Shown: positions 52,853 through 62,699, counted from the first letter of the stretch. The stretch is DNA of 64,000 nucleotides from CANLBN01 sp965230205 (GCA_965230205.1 OZ245996.1:4092001-4156000); one strand, 5' to 3'. Notes: generated by a model not told the origin, from the letters alone. Made by a program: numbers and translations.

Positions 52853-54055
52853 GTGCTTAAATCCTTACGCCTGATACAGAGCCTACTGATCCTCACATGG
52901 CTAATGATACCCGTAGGTGCTTATTATATACACTATCAAAGTAAGTCTTCGCGCAATGAATTAAATCATACCTCTCTAAGTATAATCGCAACATTAACAA
53001 AAGAAGCTCAACGAAAATACAGTGTTGAAGTCTTTAATAAATTTAAAAAAGTATACCCTATAGAATCTGGTCGCGATCACCTCAATCATCCTACTATGGT
53101 GCCCATTCCCGCAACATTTGCAATAGAACTCTCAAAAAGTGTAAGTAACAGCGACTTAACTATACGTATGTTTAGTCAACATCCATTTAAAGGACGTGAA
53201 AACTCTGCAGTACCGAAAGACTCTTATGAAAAAAATGCACTTGATGAAATAATTAAGAATAATCTATCAGAATATACATATTATGATAATCAACGTTATA
53301 TCTATGCTATACCCATTAAAATGACTAATGAATCATGTATTGACTGTCATAACAATCATCCAGATAGTCAATATAAGCAATGGAAACTAGGTGATACACG
53401 CGCAATCTTAGCATCACAAATATATTACCAATCTAATAATTTATTTTACTTTTACCCCTTATTTTTTCTTTTAATCACTATTGCTATTATTACACCAATA
53501 ATTCTTTTACAAAAATTATCCTATCTTGACTACTTTGCAAAAAAATCTGTTACTGATAATTTAACAGGTATTTATAATCGTGAATATATTGACACTACAT
53601 TACGAGAGCAATTTTTAGAAACTTTTGCAACTAATAGAGATAACACTAGCGCAGCATTACTCATGATAGACATTGATCATTTTAAAATAATTAATGACAC
53701 TTACGGGCATAAAGTTGGAGATCACTGTTTAATCGAAATCTCACAACAGATTGTTAGAACGCTTAAACGAGAAAAAGATACTATCGCTCGTTATGGAGGA
53801 GAAGAATTTTTAGTTTATCTTTGTAACACAAACTATGATAATGCACTCACGATCTCCAATTTAATCCGATCAAATATTGCTTCAGCTCCAATTACTGATA
53901 AACGATTAAATAAAACAGCCAGTATTGGTGTCTGTTATGTATCACACCAAACAAATAGCCCAGCATTCAATAAGGCGATAGAGATAGCAGATAATGCATT
54001 ATATGAAGCCAAAAAAACAGGCCGTAACAAAGTAGTTATACATCGCTATTCTTAA
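52853..54055 (+). CDS. Diguanylate cyclase with haem-c-type DUF3365 sensor
   Basis: This 400-residue inner-membrane diguanylate cyclase has TM1 (about 7-25) and a periplasmic DUF3365/Tll0287-like domain (about 30-185) that contains the c-type haem motif CIDCH (C162 to H166). TM2 (about 197-220) follows. The cytoplasmic GGDEF domain has the active-site sequence GGEEF (315-319) and an I-site REKD exactly five residues before it, so product inhibition is likely. It would make c-di-GMP in response to a redox or gas signal sensed by haem. The start is GTG. It is convergent with the MscS gene. Confidence 0.88.
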   Translation: MLKSLRLIQSLLILTWLMIPVGAYYIHYQSKSSRNELNHTSLSIIATLTKEAQRKYSVEVFNKFKKVYPIESGRDHLNHPTMVPIPATFAIELSKSVSNSDLTIRMFSQHPFKGRENSAVPKDSYEKNALDEIIKNNLSEYTYYDNQRYIYAIPIKMTNESCIDCHNNHPDSQYKQWKLGDTRAILASQIYYQSNNLFYFYPLFFLLITIAIITPIILLQKLSYLDYFAKKSVTDNLTGIYNREYIDTTLREQFLETFATNRDNTSAALLMIDIDHFKIINDTYGHKVGDHCLIEISQQIVRTLKREKDTIARYGGEEFLVYLCNTNYDNALTISNLIRSNIASAPITDKRLNKTASIGVCYVSHQTNSPAFNKAIEIADNALYEAKKTGRNKVVIHRYS

Positions 54056-54086
54056 TCCATACTTATGATATTAAACAAACCCACCT

Positions 54087-55733
54087 CTATTCTATGGATG
54101 GATCTTTATTTTTCCTCAAACTACCAAACCCCATATCGGCCAACCGTACCTTGTGCTTATTAAGAATGTTCAGTATGGCAAAATTTAACTCATTAGAAAC
54201 CTCAGCGTAGACAGGGAATTTAGTCGTATCAACATAGCTCATTACATTAAGTGCAATCCCATATTCTAAATAATCAGCCAAACGAACTCGGCAAGGTGCT
54301 TCACATATCTGTTCATGATCATCCAACAACTGCTTAATATCTGCTATTACACTCTCAATCTGCTCTGCTGTTGACTCATGAGATAGCACTAGTTCTGGCT
54401 TATAGCGGATACGGTTACGTTCTGAGTAGTTTTCCAACTCCATATCAACAAAAATAGAATTAGAAATATTAACAAGTGTTCTATCAAGTGTACGAATTTT
54501 GGTATACCGCATGCCAATATCTTCGATAAAGCCAATGTATTTTCCAAAGCGTCCAAGGTTGCCCACTTTTACGGGGACACTCACGTACAATGTAATACCA
54601 GCAATAATATTTTCAATTGATTTCTGAGCAGCCAGCGCAAAGGCTAAGCCACCCACACCTAATCCCGCCAGTATAGTCGATGCTTTAAAGCCAAGGTTTT
54701 CTAACCATACCAAAGTAGCTGTAATCACAATCATTGTTTTAATTAAGCTGCTTAATGGGTTCAATAATTTAGCGGCTGATTTTCTATTATCATTGGTTAA
54801 GCGATGAACAAAAAAATCACGAACAATGCTGATAGTTGATAATAATGTCCAGGTAACTGCAATGATTACAATAGTGTAGCCTTGAGTGACTTCCCTCGCC
54901 TCTAATGAAAGGCTCATCAATGGACACATTCCGCGAATTAGCAAAATAATTATCAGAAAACGTACAGGGCCTGAAACGATAGCAGCGATTTGTTCGCTCA
55001 TGTCTGAATCACGCTTACGGATAAGAGATGCAATTAGCTTTGTCGGTAGTACTGCAATAAAAATAGAAATAATAATAATTAATAGCAAAGTCACCCATTG
55101 CCATAACTGTAAACCCAGAAAAAACACTTCAGGTAAAATTTTCGTCAACACCTCTCCTACGGGCCCATCTCCATATTCACGATAGAGCTCTGGTAGTGAA
55201 TTTATGCTCACACCGGCTATTTTCCAAATAAGCACACCATCTTCACGAGCTACATGTTGAGCATAAATGGGGACTTTTCTATCTTGAAGTGGTATATACC
55301 CAATTAAATCACGGTCACCGGGAATACCATCATTTTTATACCCGGCAGGATCATTGCTTAATGTTGGCAAATCTACCCACAATGCGCGATCTAATACAAG
55401 CTTTAGCGTTCTAACTACTTTTTCACGCGGTATTTTTCTTATTTTGTTATTAACACCATCAAAATCTAAGTAATTAATAGCAGAAACATACTCCGCCTTT
55501 CTAATTAGGCCTAAGAATTTTTCAATGGAGCTTCTAGGCGTCCCTCTATCATAATCATCCAAAACGATTGGAGAAGAAACGCTTTCTTGACTTTTTATAG
55601 GAGGCTGTTTATCAACCACAGTCTCCTCATTGAGTAACAATTTATTGTTAATGCTTTTATATGGCGAATAAGAAAAACTAGTGCTAGCCAGCAATAGACA
55701 AAGTAAAAAAATAACAGCTCTTGAAACATACAT
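54087..55733 (-). CDS. MscS-family mechanosensitive ion channel
   Basis: This 548-residue protein has a signal sequence (about 1-21), a periplasmic domain of about 170 residues (with DYDRGTPRSSIEKFL), and several TM helices (about 207-345). The conserved MscS core follows: TILAGLGVGGLAFALAAQKSIENIIAGI (pore-lining Gly/Ala helix, about 350-377) and a cytoplasmic beta domain (VKVGNLGRFGKYIGFIEDIGMRYTKIRTLD). It protects against osmotic downshock. It is 31 bases from the convergent diguanylate cyclase gene. The long periplasmic extension is a feature of the larger MscS-like proteins. Confidence 0.88.
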   Translation of the reverse strand: MYVSRAVIFLLCLLLASTSFSYSPYKSINNKLLLNEETVVDKQPPIKSQESVSSPIVLDDYDRGTPRSSIEKFLGLIRKAEYVSAINYLDFDGVNNKIRKIPREKVVRTLKLVLDRALWVDLPTLSNDPAGYKNDGIPGDRDLIGYIPLQDRKVPIYAQHVAREDGVLIWKIAGVSINSLPELYREYGDGPVGEVLTKILPEVFFLGLQLWQWVTLLLIIIISIFIAVLPTKLIASLIRKRDSDMSEQIAAIVSGPVRFLIIILLIRGMCPLMSLSLEAREVTQGYTIVIIAVTWTLLSTISIVRDFFVHRLTNDNRKSAAKLLNPLSSLIKTMIVITATLVWLENLGFKASTILAGLGVGGLAFALAAQKSIENIIAGITLYVSVPVKVGNLGRFGKYIGFIEDIGMRYTKIRTLDRTLVNISNSIFVDMELENYSERNRIRYKPELVLSHESTAEQIESVIADIKQLLDDHEQICEAPCRVRLADYLEYGIALNVMSYVDTTKFPVYAEVSNELNFAILNILNKHKVRLADMGFGSLRKNKDPSIE

Positions 55734-56219
55734 GTTTACACCACATATTTTAATCAGGTATTTTTAAAAATGTAAACTATATAGAAAATATAGGCTGAAT
55801 AATTAACTGTTTTAATTTATTTATAATTATTCTCTATAGTCATCTTACCCTGAGAAGTATAGGAACCTCTGACTAACCTCGAATGACTTCTGCGTGAGTC
55901 TAAAATCCATTTAGGCACTTGAAAAATGCTCCTGCATTTTCAATGTACCCTCCATCCATGGAAGGCAAGGCGGGCTTCGCCGCCAATGGCCGTCGTCCTT
56001 AGCAAGGAGTCCAACACAGCATAAATGGATTTTAGTCACGCCCTTCTGGGCCTACAGGCATTACCTATCTCTGCGTTGTCTCTTTTGCCAAGGTCTAGAC
56101 ATTACCTGCAAGAGACGCCTTGATCTCGGCAATGCCTGTGGGCCAGAAGTTATCCGAGGTTAGTCAGAGGTTCCTATAGAGTAAAATGACTAGACGGCTA
56201 CTATTCTACTGAAAGTAAA
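55734..56219. other. Intergenic region holding an inverted-repeat element
   Basis: The space between the MscS gene and the ATP-grasp gene contains no protein gene. Bases 55858-56178 form a 321-bp element with long terminal inverted repeats (listed separately). Confidence 0.65.
55858..56178. repeat. MITE-like element with 35-bp terminal inverted repeats and nested hairpins
   Basis: The ends (55858-55892 and 56144-56178) are inverted copies agreeing at 33 of 35 positions, beginning TATAGGAACCTCTGACTAAC. Inside, CTAAAATCCATTT (55900-55912) pairs with AAATGGATTTTAG (about 56023-56035). GGCCTACAGGCATT (about 56049) pairs with AATGCCTGTGGGCC (about 56131) with one mismatch. So the whole unit folds into nested arms. 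No transposase or open frame is inside. TATA at each end may be a target duplication. Confidence 0.75.
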
Positions 56220-57185
56220 TCAACATTGACCCAAAGTGACTCGTTTCTGGCGAGAAGTATAAAGCTGAGCGTTAACATATTGGATAAAATAATCAATGAT
56301 TTGAGAGGAAACATTCAAACCATTTGCATCAAATGTTTTCGTACCTGGGCCATCATTCACTTCTAATACAACTGCTTTTTCCTTTCCTCCACAGGTATAA
56401 GTCATAATATCGACACCAGCCACTTTCAATCCAGTCGTTCTAGTCGCAGATTGGGCTAATATTTTTAGGTTGTTATTAATAGATACAAATTCTACATCGC
56501 CGCCTCTGGCAATATTAGAAGCCGCTAAAGGCTTTGATGCTGTTATTTTCATAGCTGTAGATACAACAGAATCACCTATCACTAAAATTCGATAATGAGA
56601 TATCGGTTTTTCAGAATTACCGATAAACTCTTGTACCAAAAACCCTTGTTGGTTTTTCAAATTGCCAGCAAAAACCTCTAGTTCACCTTCCGATAAAGCA
56701 AATTCAATGCCCAGGCCTTGTGTACCATAATCTGGTTTAAATACATAAGGCGGAGAACCTAACTTTTCTTTGACGCAACAAACAGAGCGTACAGAAGAGC
56801 CTGCGCCATAAAAAACTGTACGAGGTGTCGAAACACCTGCTTTAGTGAGCATTTTGGTAAGACTCACTTTACTATCCGTCGTCTCTGTATAGTAAGTAGA
56901 ATTTAAAACAATCACTCCTGCATCTTCAAAAATACGAAGATACTTTCTGCCGATAGCAGCAGTACCCCAACACCACAACAACGCAGCATCATAATCTGTT
57001 GGAGAATAAAACTGTCCATGATATAAAATTTCATAACAGCCATTAATTTCAATGATAGAACACTGATCCTGTTTGTGGCCAAAATACGAAATAACATCGA
57101 CATCATTTTTTGTCTGTCGCAATGCAGCAATTAAATTTGCTGCCGTTATATTTTTTTCATCCTCTACGAGGAAAAGTATTTTCAT
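56220..57185 (-). CDS. RimK-like ATP-grasp ligase
   Basis: This 321-residue ATP-grasp protein has a pre-ATP-grasp Rossmann part (ALLWCWGTAAIGRKYLRIFEDAGVIVLNSTYYTETTDSKVSL), then VFKPDYGTQGLGIE (nucleotide-binding), FLVQEFIGNS (hinge and adenine contacts), ITASKPLAASNIARGGD, and the Mg2+ site LEVNDGPGTKTFD. It resembles the RimK/LysX group that ligates amino acids to peptides or proteins, but the acceptor is unknown. It lies 52 bases after a GNAT acetyltransferase gene on the same strand, forming a two-gene unit. An inverted-repeat element follows it. Confidence 0.83.
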   Translation of the reverse strand: MKILFLVEDEKNITAANLIAALRQTKNDVDVISYFGHKQDQCSIIEINGCYEILYHGQFYSPTDYDAALLWCWGTAAIGRKYLRIFEDAGVIVLNSTYYTETTDSKVSLTKMLTKAGVSTPRTVFYGAGSSVRSVCCVKEKLGSPPYVFKPDYGTQGLGIEFALSEGELEVFAGNLKNQQGFLVQEFIGNSEKPISHYRILVIGDSVVSTAMKITASKPLAASNIARGGDVEFVSINNNLKILAQSATRTTGLKVAGVDIMTYTCGGKEKAVVLEVNDGPGTKTFDANGLNVSSQIIDYFIQYVNAQLYTSRQKRVTLGQC

Positions 57186-57237
57186 AGCTCTATCATCAAA
57201 AAATGTTTCTATAACAATAAACTTTATATAAAGTTCA

Positions 57238-57729
57238 CTACTTATTATCCATATCTATAACTTTCTGTAACTCATCTCTAGACAAGCGATAGTACTTCTT
57301 AGTTTCCATTGGTGCTGCTCCAATTTTTTCATAAAAATTAATTGCTTTCGTATTGCTTTCTTGAGTTGTCCAATCAAAGCGAGAACAATTTCGCTCTAAA
57401 GCAATTTTTGATAGAAAGCTCATCATTCTCATTCCGACGCCTTTCCGTGAATATTCTGGTGCAACAAATAATTCTTTAAGAAACATCTGCCCGGTTTCTT
57501 TAGTAGCCGGATACAAAATAGCATATGAGGCTAAAGCACAAACAATTCCATCATAATAAGCCAAAACAATTTTTACAGATGACCCTGCTGCCAGGACATT
57601 CTGCTCTAGATTTTCCCTCACAACATCTCTGCTCGATGAGTTTTCTTTTAAGTAGTATGAACTCAACTTACTAAAAATATCTACCGCATCCTCAAATAAC
57701 GTAGGCTCATACTCCACAATACTGATCAT
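57238..57729 (-). CDS. GNAT-family N-acetyltransferase
   Basis: This 163-residue GNAT protein has the acetyl-CoA-binding motif LKELFVAPEYSRKGVGMRMMSFL (the R-K-G-V-G-M turn), followed by RFDWTTQESNTKAINFYEKIGAAPM, the usual motif-B region. The acceptor is unknown. It stands immediately upstream of the ATP-grasp ligase gene, so the two enzymes may act on one small molecule or peptide. Upstream is a 461-base gene-poor stretch. Confidence 0.85.
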   Translation of the reverse strand: MISIVEYEPTLFEDAVDIFSKLSSYYLKENSSSRDVVRENLEQNVLAAGSSVKIVLAYYDGIVCALASYAILYPATKETGQMFLKELFVAPEYSRKGVGMRMMSFLSKIALERNCSRFDWTTQESNTKAINFYEKIGAAPMETKKYYRLSRDELQKVIDMDNK

Positions 57730-58190
57730 CTTTATGCATTACCTCTTTCAAATTACTGCTACTTAGTATCTATCTATATGTTTTACTATAGTAAAAAGCA
57801 ATGCCATCATATCGTGCCAAGACCTTAACAAACAATATAACTCATTGATTTATATACAATTACCCTACACACACCAAGGAATAAGCTAGAAATAAGCAAC
57901 ATACTTTGCTGTATTTATAACATCCCTAAGTATAAAGTAGACAAATTTAAGATCATAAGCCACTCACACCCTTTTGATTGACTCTCATCACAAGAGTTCA
58001 ACAGAAAATAATTAGTTCTATGGATATAACCAAATAACTAATAATTAGCATCTAATAGTGGAGTTATAATGTATACGGCTTATAAACCATCATATTTTTA
58101 TTATTAGAAAGCTGATTTAAATAAGTTCTCATTGATAAATCTGAAAGTTCATCAATATTAAACGATTATTATCTTATTGATTGACATTAC
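57730..58190. other. AT-rich region with no supported gene
   Basis: No gene of normal size is seen on either strand. On the plus strand, GGAG precedes a 12-codon frame at 58069-58107 coding MYTAYKPSYFYY. It is too short to call and is treated only as an observation. Confidence 0.5.
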
Positions 58191-59954
58191 TTAAGTAATA
58201 TTATCTCTATCCTGCTTAAACAACTCTTCTAGTTCTTTTCTACCTTGAATGCCAATCTCTATAAGTTTATCTAGGTCATCATGATGTTCAACCGCTCTTT
58301 CTAGTAAACTTTCATCATGATCACGAAAAATATCGACTGTTTTTAACGCCTGACTGGTTGTAAAGCCAAGTGTCGTCAATGTTTCTGTTGCCGCTTCTAA
58401 ACTACCAGAGAAAATTTCGCGAATAACCTTGTTAGCTCCTGCTGCAATTAACTTTAGATAATTAACCCGGTTATAAGCACGCGCGATAATGTAAAGATCA
58501 GGATAATGTTCACGAATCATTTTAATCAGGTCAACAGCATTATCTGCATTTTCTATCGTTACTAATAAGATTTTTGCTTTATCTATACCCGCTGCCTGTA
58601 AAACATCTAAGCGCGTAATATCACCAAAGTGAACTTTATTGCCGAATCGTTTAATAAATTGTATATGCGCAGAGTTATTATCTAACGCAGTAAAAGGGAT
58701 ATTATTAGCGGAAAGAATACGCCCCGTAATCTGAGCAAAGCGACCAAAACCTAAAATGAGTATTTCGGACTCCTGTTCAATTTCAGGCAACGCTGATGTT
58801 GAATTCTCATGCTGTTGTTTTTTAGATAGCAAACCAGCCAAAGCAACTAAAGGAGCCGTTAACGCCATTGACAAGCCAACGATTAAATTAATTATTTCAA
58901 TAATGTCAGTTGAAACAAGGTTTAAAGTTCCTGCCTGAGATAGGATGACGAAAGCAAATTCCCCACCCTGACTCAACATCAATGCAAGTTGCAAACTAGC
59001 ACGCCATTCCATTTTCGATAATTTCAATAAAAACATAATGACAAGGGTTTTCAAGGCCATTAACCCTAAAACAAACGCAAATATCATCGCAGGCCGTTCG
59101 AACAATAAATTAATGTTCAATGTCATGCCAATAGCAATAAAAAACAAACCCAATGTAAGCCCTTTAAATGGCTCTATATCGGTTTCTAACTGATGCCTGA
59201 AATGGGAGTTAGCCAACATAATACCGGCAATAAACGCACCCATACCCATTGATAGGCCCGATATATACATCAAATATGCTGCACCCACTACGATTAACAA
59301 AGCAGTCGCTGTCATTGTTTCTCTGCTACCAAAGCGTGCCACTATGCTGAGTAATGGGTTTAATAGAAATCGTCCGCTAAAGAGCAATAAAAATATCGCT
59401 ACGACACCATACCACCATGGTTGTGTCTGTTCACCAGGACTAGCAGCTAAGCCTTGAACGATTAATAAAATAGGAATAACCGCAAGGTCTTGCATTAACA
59501 GAATAGAGAAACCACGCCGACCATTAGCTGATGCTAATATCCCTTTTTCGGCCATTAACTGTATTGCAAAAGCAGTAGACGATAAAGCTAGAGCTAAACC
59601 AATCACTAACGCTATCTGCCATGATACTTGCAGTAAGCAAACTGCTGTAATTAATAGGCAACTGATAATTAATTGCCCTCCCCCCAAAAAACCTATTTGG
59701 TTGCGCATAGACCAAAGCTTATCGGGGTTAAGTTCAAGGCCTATGATAAAGAGGAGTAGGACAACACCTATCTCAGAGAAATGTAGAACGCTTTTTGGGT
59801 CGTCAATAAAATGGAATACTTGAGGGCCAATCAGCACACCGGCAAATAAATAACCCAGTATGGCGCCTAGACGAAAACGACGAAATAGAGGAACAAAAAT
59901 AACCGCAGCTAGTAAAAAAAATAACAAACTTTCTAGGGGGTTAGTTTCATGCAT
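58191..59954 (-). CDS. KefB/C-type CPA2 antiporter with TrkA-N domain
   Basis: This 587-residue protein has about 12-13 TM helices of the CPA2 antiporter core (GYLFAGVLIGPQVF; LALSSTAFAIQLMAEKG; LLMQDLAVIPILL; GAFIAGIMLANS). A cytoplasmic TrkA-N/RCK domain follows from about residue 400 (ILILGFGRFAQITGRIL, the NAD-binding Rossmann start). This is the KefB/KefC/YbaL arrangement. The ATG at 59954 is used; the TTG at 59972 overlaps the gspB stop. It lies 7 bases after gspB, at the end of the dehydrogenase-exeA-gspB run. Its ligand control (glutathione or nucleotide) cannot be told. Confidence 0.88.
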   Translation of the reverse strand: MHETNPLESLLFFLLAAVIFVPLFRRFRLGAILGYLFAGVLIGPQVFHFIDDPKSVLHFSEIGVVLLLFIIGLELNPDKLWSMRNQIGFLGGGQLIISCLLITAVCLLQVSWQIALVIGLALALSSTAFAIQLMAEKGILASANGRRGFSILLMQDLAVIPILLIVQGLAASPGEQTQPWWYGVVAIFLLLFSGRFLLNPLLSIVARFGSRETMTATALLIVVGAAYLMYISGLSMGMGAFIAGIMLANSHFRHQLETDIEPFKGLTLGLFFIAIGMTLNINLLFERPAMIFAFVLGLMALKTLVIMFLLKLSKMEWRASLQLALMLSQGGEFAFVILSQAGTLNLVSTDIIEIINLIVGLSMALTAPLVALAGLLSKKQQHENSTSALPEIEQESEILILGFGRFAQITGRILSANNIPFTALDNNSAHIQFIKRFGNKVHFGDITRLDVLQAAGIDKAKILLVTIENADNAVDLIKMIREHYPDLYIIARAYNRVNYLKLIAAGANKVIREIFSGSLEAATETLTTLGFTTSQALKTVDIFRDHDESLLERAVEHHDDLDKLIEIGIQGRKELEELFKQDRDNIT

Positions 59955-59961
59955 TAATGCG

Positions 59962-60864
59962 CTATTCTCCAAGCCAGCTTTTCATAGCAGGCAATGAAAA
60001 CACAGTACCATTGAAACTAAGCACTACGCTTTCTTCTGCTATTTTTTCAATATAAACACCATTACTCAATTTATCGCCTATACGACGTCTAGCGCCATTC
60101 AGTATAACAAAACCACTTTTATTATCAGTAGCATAAATATGTGCACCATAATTGATAGAGGGTATTTTTTTCTTCACATTACTTTCAAGTGCATAAATGG
60201 AAGGAATAACAGCTCCCTCCTTACTTTCTTGCTGCTCACTTGTAGTCAATGCCTCATCTTCCTTTTCTGTAGTTGCTGTAACTGGAGCAATACTTTCGTC
60301 TTCCGGTGCTGCTGATACAGTTCTACTATTTTCCAGATTCGACGATATTGATGTTGGCGTTGATGGTACGCCCGCGGCTTTTGCTATCGCATTTGTAGGA
60401 GTGGGTCCATTCGGGTTGGCATCATCATCATCCGACTCCTGGGATTCAATAGTAGCAGCTACCGCAGCAGACTTATCGTTTAGTTCCCTATAGAGTGAAT
60501 CAACCTCAGGCTTGGATTTTTGCTGTAGAGCTTGTTCATACAACAAAATAGCATCTTGCTTTTCTTTGGAAAGTTGTTGTACTGGAGGCGCAATCACTAT
60601 TTCTTTATGAATAATGGGATTGCTATCAACAAGCACCTCACTTTTTTCACTACTAAAAAATTGACTTGTGTTAATTTCTCCAAAAAAACCGAAATAAATA
60701 ACAAGGCATAAAACGACCACCACTAAAGCCATCCATATTATAGGGTTATGGGGGCGTTTATCATTCTCCAAAAAAGCCGGTGAACGCATCACCATAGCAG
60801 CTGAATGATTAATTGATTGGCGCTCTTTATCAGATTTTTTGAGCGAATCAAGAATGTAGGACAT
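59962..60864 (-). CDS. gspB: Type II secretion assembly protein GspB (ExeB)
   Basis: This 300-residue GspB/ExeB protein has a short cytoplasmic start MSYILDSLKKSDKERQ (family signature), one TM helix (about 43-61), a long Ser/Glu/Pro-rich periplasmic linker, and a C-terminal domain with VILNGARRRIGDKLSNGVYIEKIAEESVVLSFNG, typical of GspB. With ExeA it helps place the type II secretin in the outer membrane through the peptidoglycan. It is 11 bases after exeA. The rest of the type II system is not in the window. Confidence 0.9.
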   Translation of the reverse strand: MSYILDSLKKSDKERQSINHSAAMVMRSPAFLENDKRPHNPIIWMALVVVVLCLVIYFGFFGEINTSQFFSSEKSEVLVDSNPIIHKEIVIAPPVQQLSKEKQDAILLYEQALQQKSKPEVDSLYRELNDKSAAVAATIESQESDDDDANPNGPTPTNAIAKAAGVPSTPTSISSNLENSRTVSAAPEDESIAPVTATTEKEDEALTTSEQQESKEGAVIPSIYALESNVKKKIPSINYGAHIYATDNKSGFVILNGARRRIGDKLSNGVYIEKIAEESVVLSFNGTVFSLPAMKSWLGE

Positions 60865-60875
60865 AGAAAGACTCT

Positions 60876-62699
60876 CTAATTCACCAACAAGCGGGTAGAA
60901 GAATTAATGGATGCCGACAAGGGCTGACTGAGGGTAACCGCAATCCCTAGTTTTTCATTTAATTTTAAAAGTGTTTCAATACCAGCAATACCATCTTCGG
61001 TTAAGCTATTCTCTCGTTGAAACAACATTACTCTTTTTTTCAATAAACTATTGAAATTTTTACGGGCCAATACTTCATCTCGGTTATCAACAACGGCAAA
61101 TGCATTTGCCAGCCAATCAACTAAGTCTTCATCTGAATCAAAATAAATATAATTCACGAAATTCTTAGGTGGTTGCCAAAGGTATATAAATTCCCTAGTC
61201 CATTCTCCACTCAAACTAGCCAAAGAAAAAGACCGCCCTCCTTTAGGTGTTAAAACTTCTGCATGAGTATCGGTTAACCCTAAAACGGGTAAGTAATAAG
61301 TTTCACCCGATAAATTGGCTAATACAATAACAGCAGGACGATTGTACTGCTTTACTGTTTGCCAACTACTTGCTAAGGCTTTCCTGCACTGCCAGCCAAT
61401 TTCTTTCAAATCGCTACATGTTGGATTAAAAAGCTCAGAATCTTTTTTAACTGAGCTAAAAAGACTAGCCATTGCTCTATCCATATTGACGTAATAACTT
61501 GGACTAGAATTAGTTGCTATCGCCTCTGCTGCAGTATTCAGGTTAGCAATTTCAGTATTTTTAATCACATTACTGGCTAACTGCTCTAACTTACTATCTT
61601 GAGACTGCGCTAATGCAGATAATAATTCTTGGTTTGCATCAGTGGCCTCAACTGGTTTTTGCTGCTCCGTAAAATCACTCTCCTTTCGATCATTACGCTC
61701 ATCTACAACTACAATACTTTCTGAATGTTGAGCACGCTCATTTTCTGGCTCAGAATTATTAGATAAATCAGTATGAACGGAAGGGTGATCCAAAGCAGGA
61801 AAAAATTGAATAGATACATATATCCCTATTATCAAAGCAGCAATACCGGTCATCCATATCCAGCGAGGTGCTTTCTTCAAATGATTTTCTCCACGCACTT
61901 CAACAATGGCTTTGTTTAAAATTTTTGAATCAACGACTGCTCGGTTTTGAGAATAAGTACCTAACAAAGCACGATCACAAATGACATTAATCAATCGAGG
62001 AATGCCATGGGTCACACTGTATATTTTTTTAACAATAGCCTTAGGAAAGATTTTCTTCTCGCTAATATAACCCGCCATTCGCAATCGATAATCGATATAT
62101 GAACCTGTCTCATCCACACTTAAAGGCTTAATATGATAACGCGCGATAATCCTTTGGGAGAGTTGCGTTAACTCTGGCTTTTCTAAGGTATCATTTAGCT
62201 CAGGCTGCCCAACTAAAATAATCTTGAGCAATTTTTGTGTTGCTGTTTCTAAATTAGTCAGCAAACGAATCAGTTCCAGCACTTTATCGTGAAGGTGTTG
62301 CGCTTCATCAATTAATAATACTGTCTGTTTACCTCGGGCGTGGTTATCCAATAAATGATGATAAATAGATTCAGTCAATTGCCGTAACGTTGAATTGTCT
62401 GGCACCTCCTCGATGTTTAATTCTTGGCATATCGTTATCAGTAACTCTCTCGCGCCTAAAAAAGGATTAAGAATAAAGGCGACTTGAGTATCATCTGGCA
62501 GATTTTCAAGGAAGCTACGGCATACTGTGGTTTTACCTGTACCGACCTCTCCTGTCAGCAATACGAAACCCGCATCACTTTCTATACTGTGATACAAATG
62601 AGCTAAAGCCTCCTGATGACGCTCTGTCATAAACAAATAGTCAGGGTTGGGGGCAATAGAAAATGGCGCCTCGCTTAAGCCAAAATAATCGTAGTACAT
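60876..62699 (-). CDS. exeA: Type II secretion ATPase ExeA (GspA)
   Basis: This 607-residue ExeA/GspA has an N-terminal AAA ATPase (MYYDYFGLSEAPFSIAPNPDYLF start, Walker A GEVGTGKT at 50-57, Walker B TVLLIDEAQ near 125-133, and GIPRLINVICDRALL). One TM helix lies at about 282-302. The periplasmic part has a degenerate peptidase-C39-like segment (WQTVKQYNRPAVIVLANLSG) and a peptidoglycan-binding domain at the C-terminus (VMLFQRENSLTEDGIAGIETLLKL). This is the full ExeA layout. It is 21 bases after the dehydrogenase gene and 11 before gspB. Confidence 0.93.
   Translation of the reverse strand: MYYDYFGLSEAPFSIAPNPDYLFMTERHQEALAHLYHSIESDAGFVLLTGEVGTGKTTVCRSFLENLPDDTQVAFILNPFLGARELLITICQELNIEEVPDNSTLRQLTESIYHHLLDNHARGKQTVLLIDEAQHLHDKVLELIRLLTNLETATQKLLKIILVGQPELNDTLEKPELTQLSQRIIARYHIKPLSVDETGSYIDYRLRMAGYISEKKIFPKAIVKKIYSVTHGIPRLINVICDRALLGTYSQNRAVVDSKILNKAIVEVRGENHLKKAPRWIWMTGIAALIIGIYVSIQFFPALDHPSVHTDLSNNSEPENERAQHSESIVVVDERNDRKESDFTEQQKPVEATDANQELLSALAQSQDSKLEQLASNVIKNTEIANLNTAAEAIATNSSPSYYVNMDRAMASLFSSVKKDSELFNPTCSDLKEIGWQCRKALASSWQTVKQYNRPAVIVLANLSGETYYLPVLGLTDTHAEVLTPKGGRSFSLASLSGEWTREFIYLWQPPKNFVNYIYFDSDEDLVDWLANAFAVVDNRDEVLARKNFNSLLKKRVMLFQRENSLTEDGIAGIETLLKLNEKLGIAVTLSQPLSASINSSTRLLVN

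Noticed and set aside
58069..58107. Tyr-rich 12-codon frame as a real gene
   Set aside because: GGAG precedes it, but with 12 codons the chance expectation is high and no conservation is visible here. Kept only as a note under the ATP-grasp pair.
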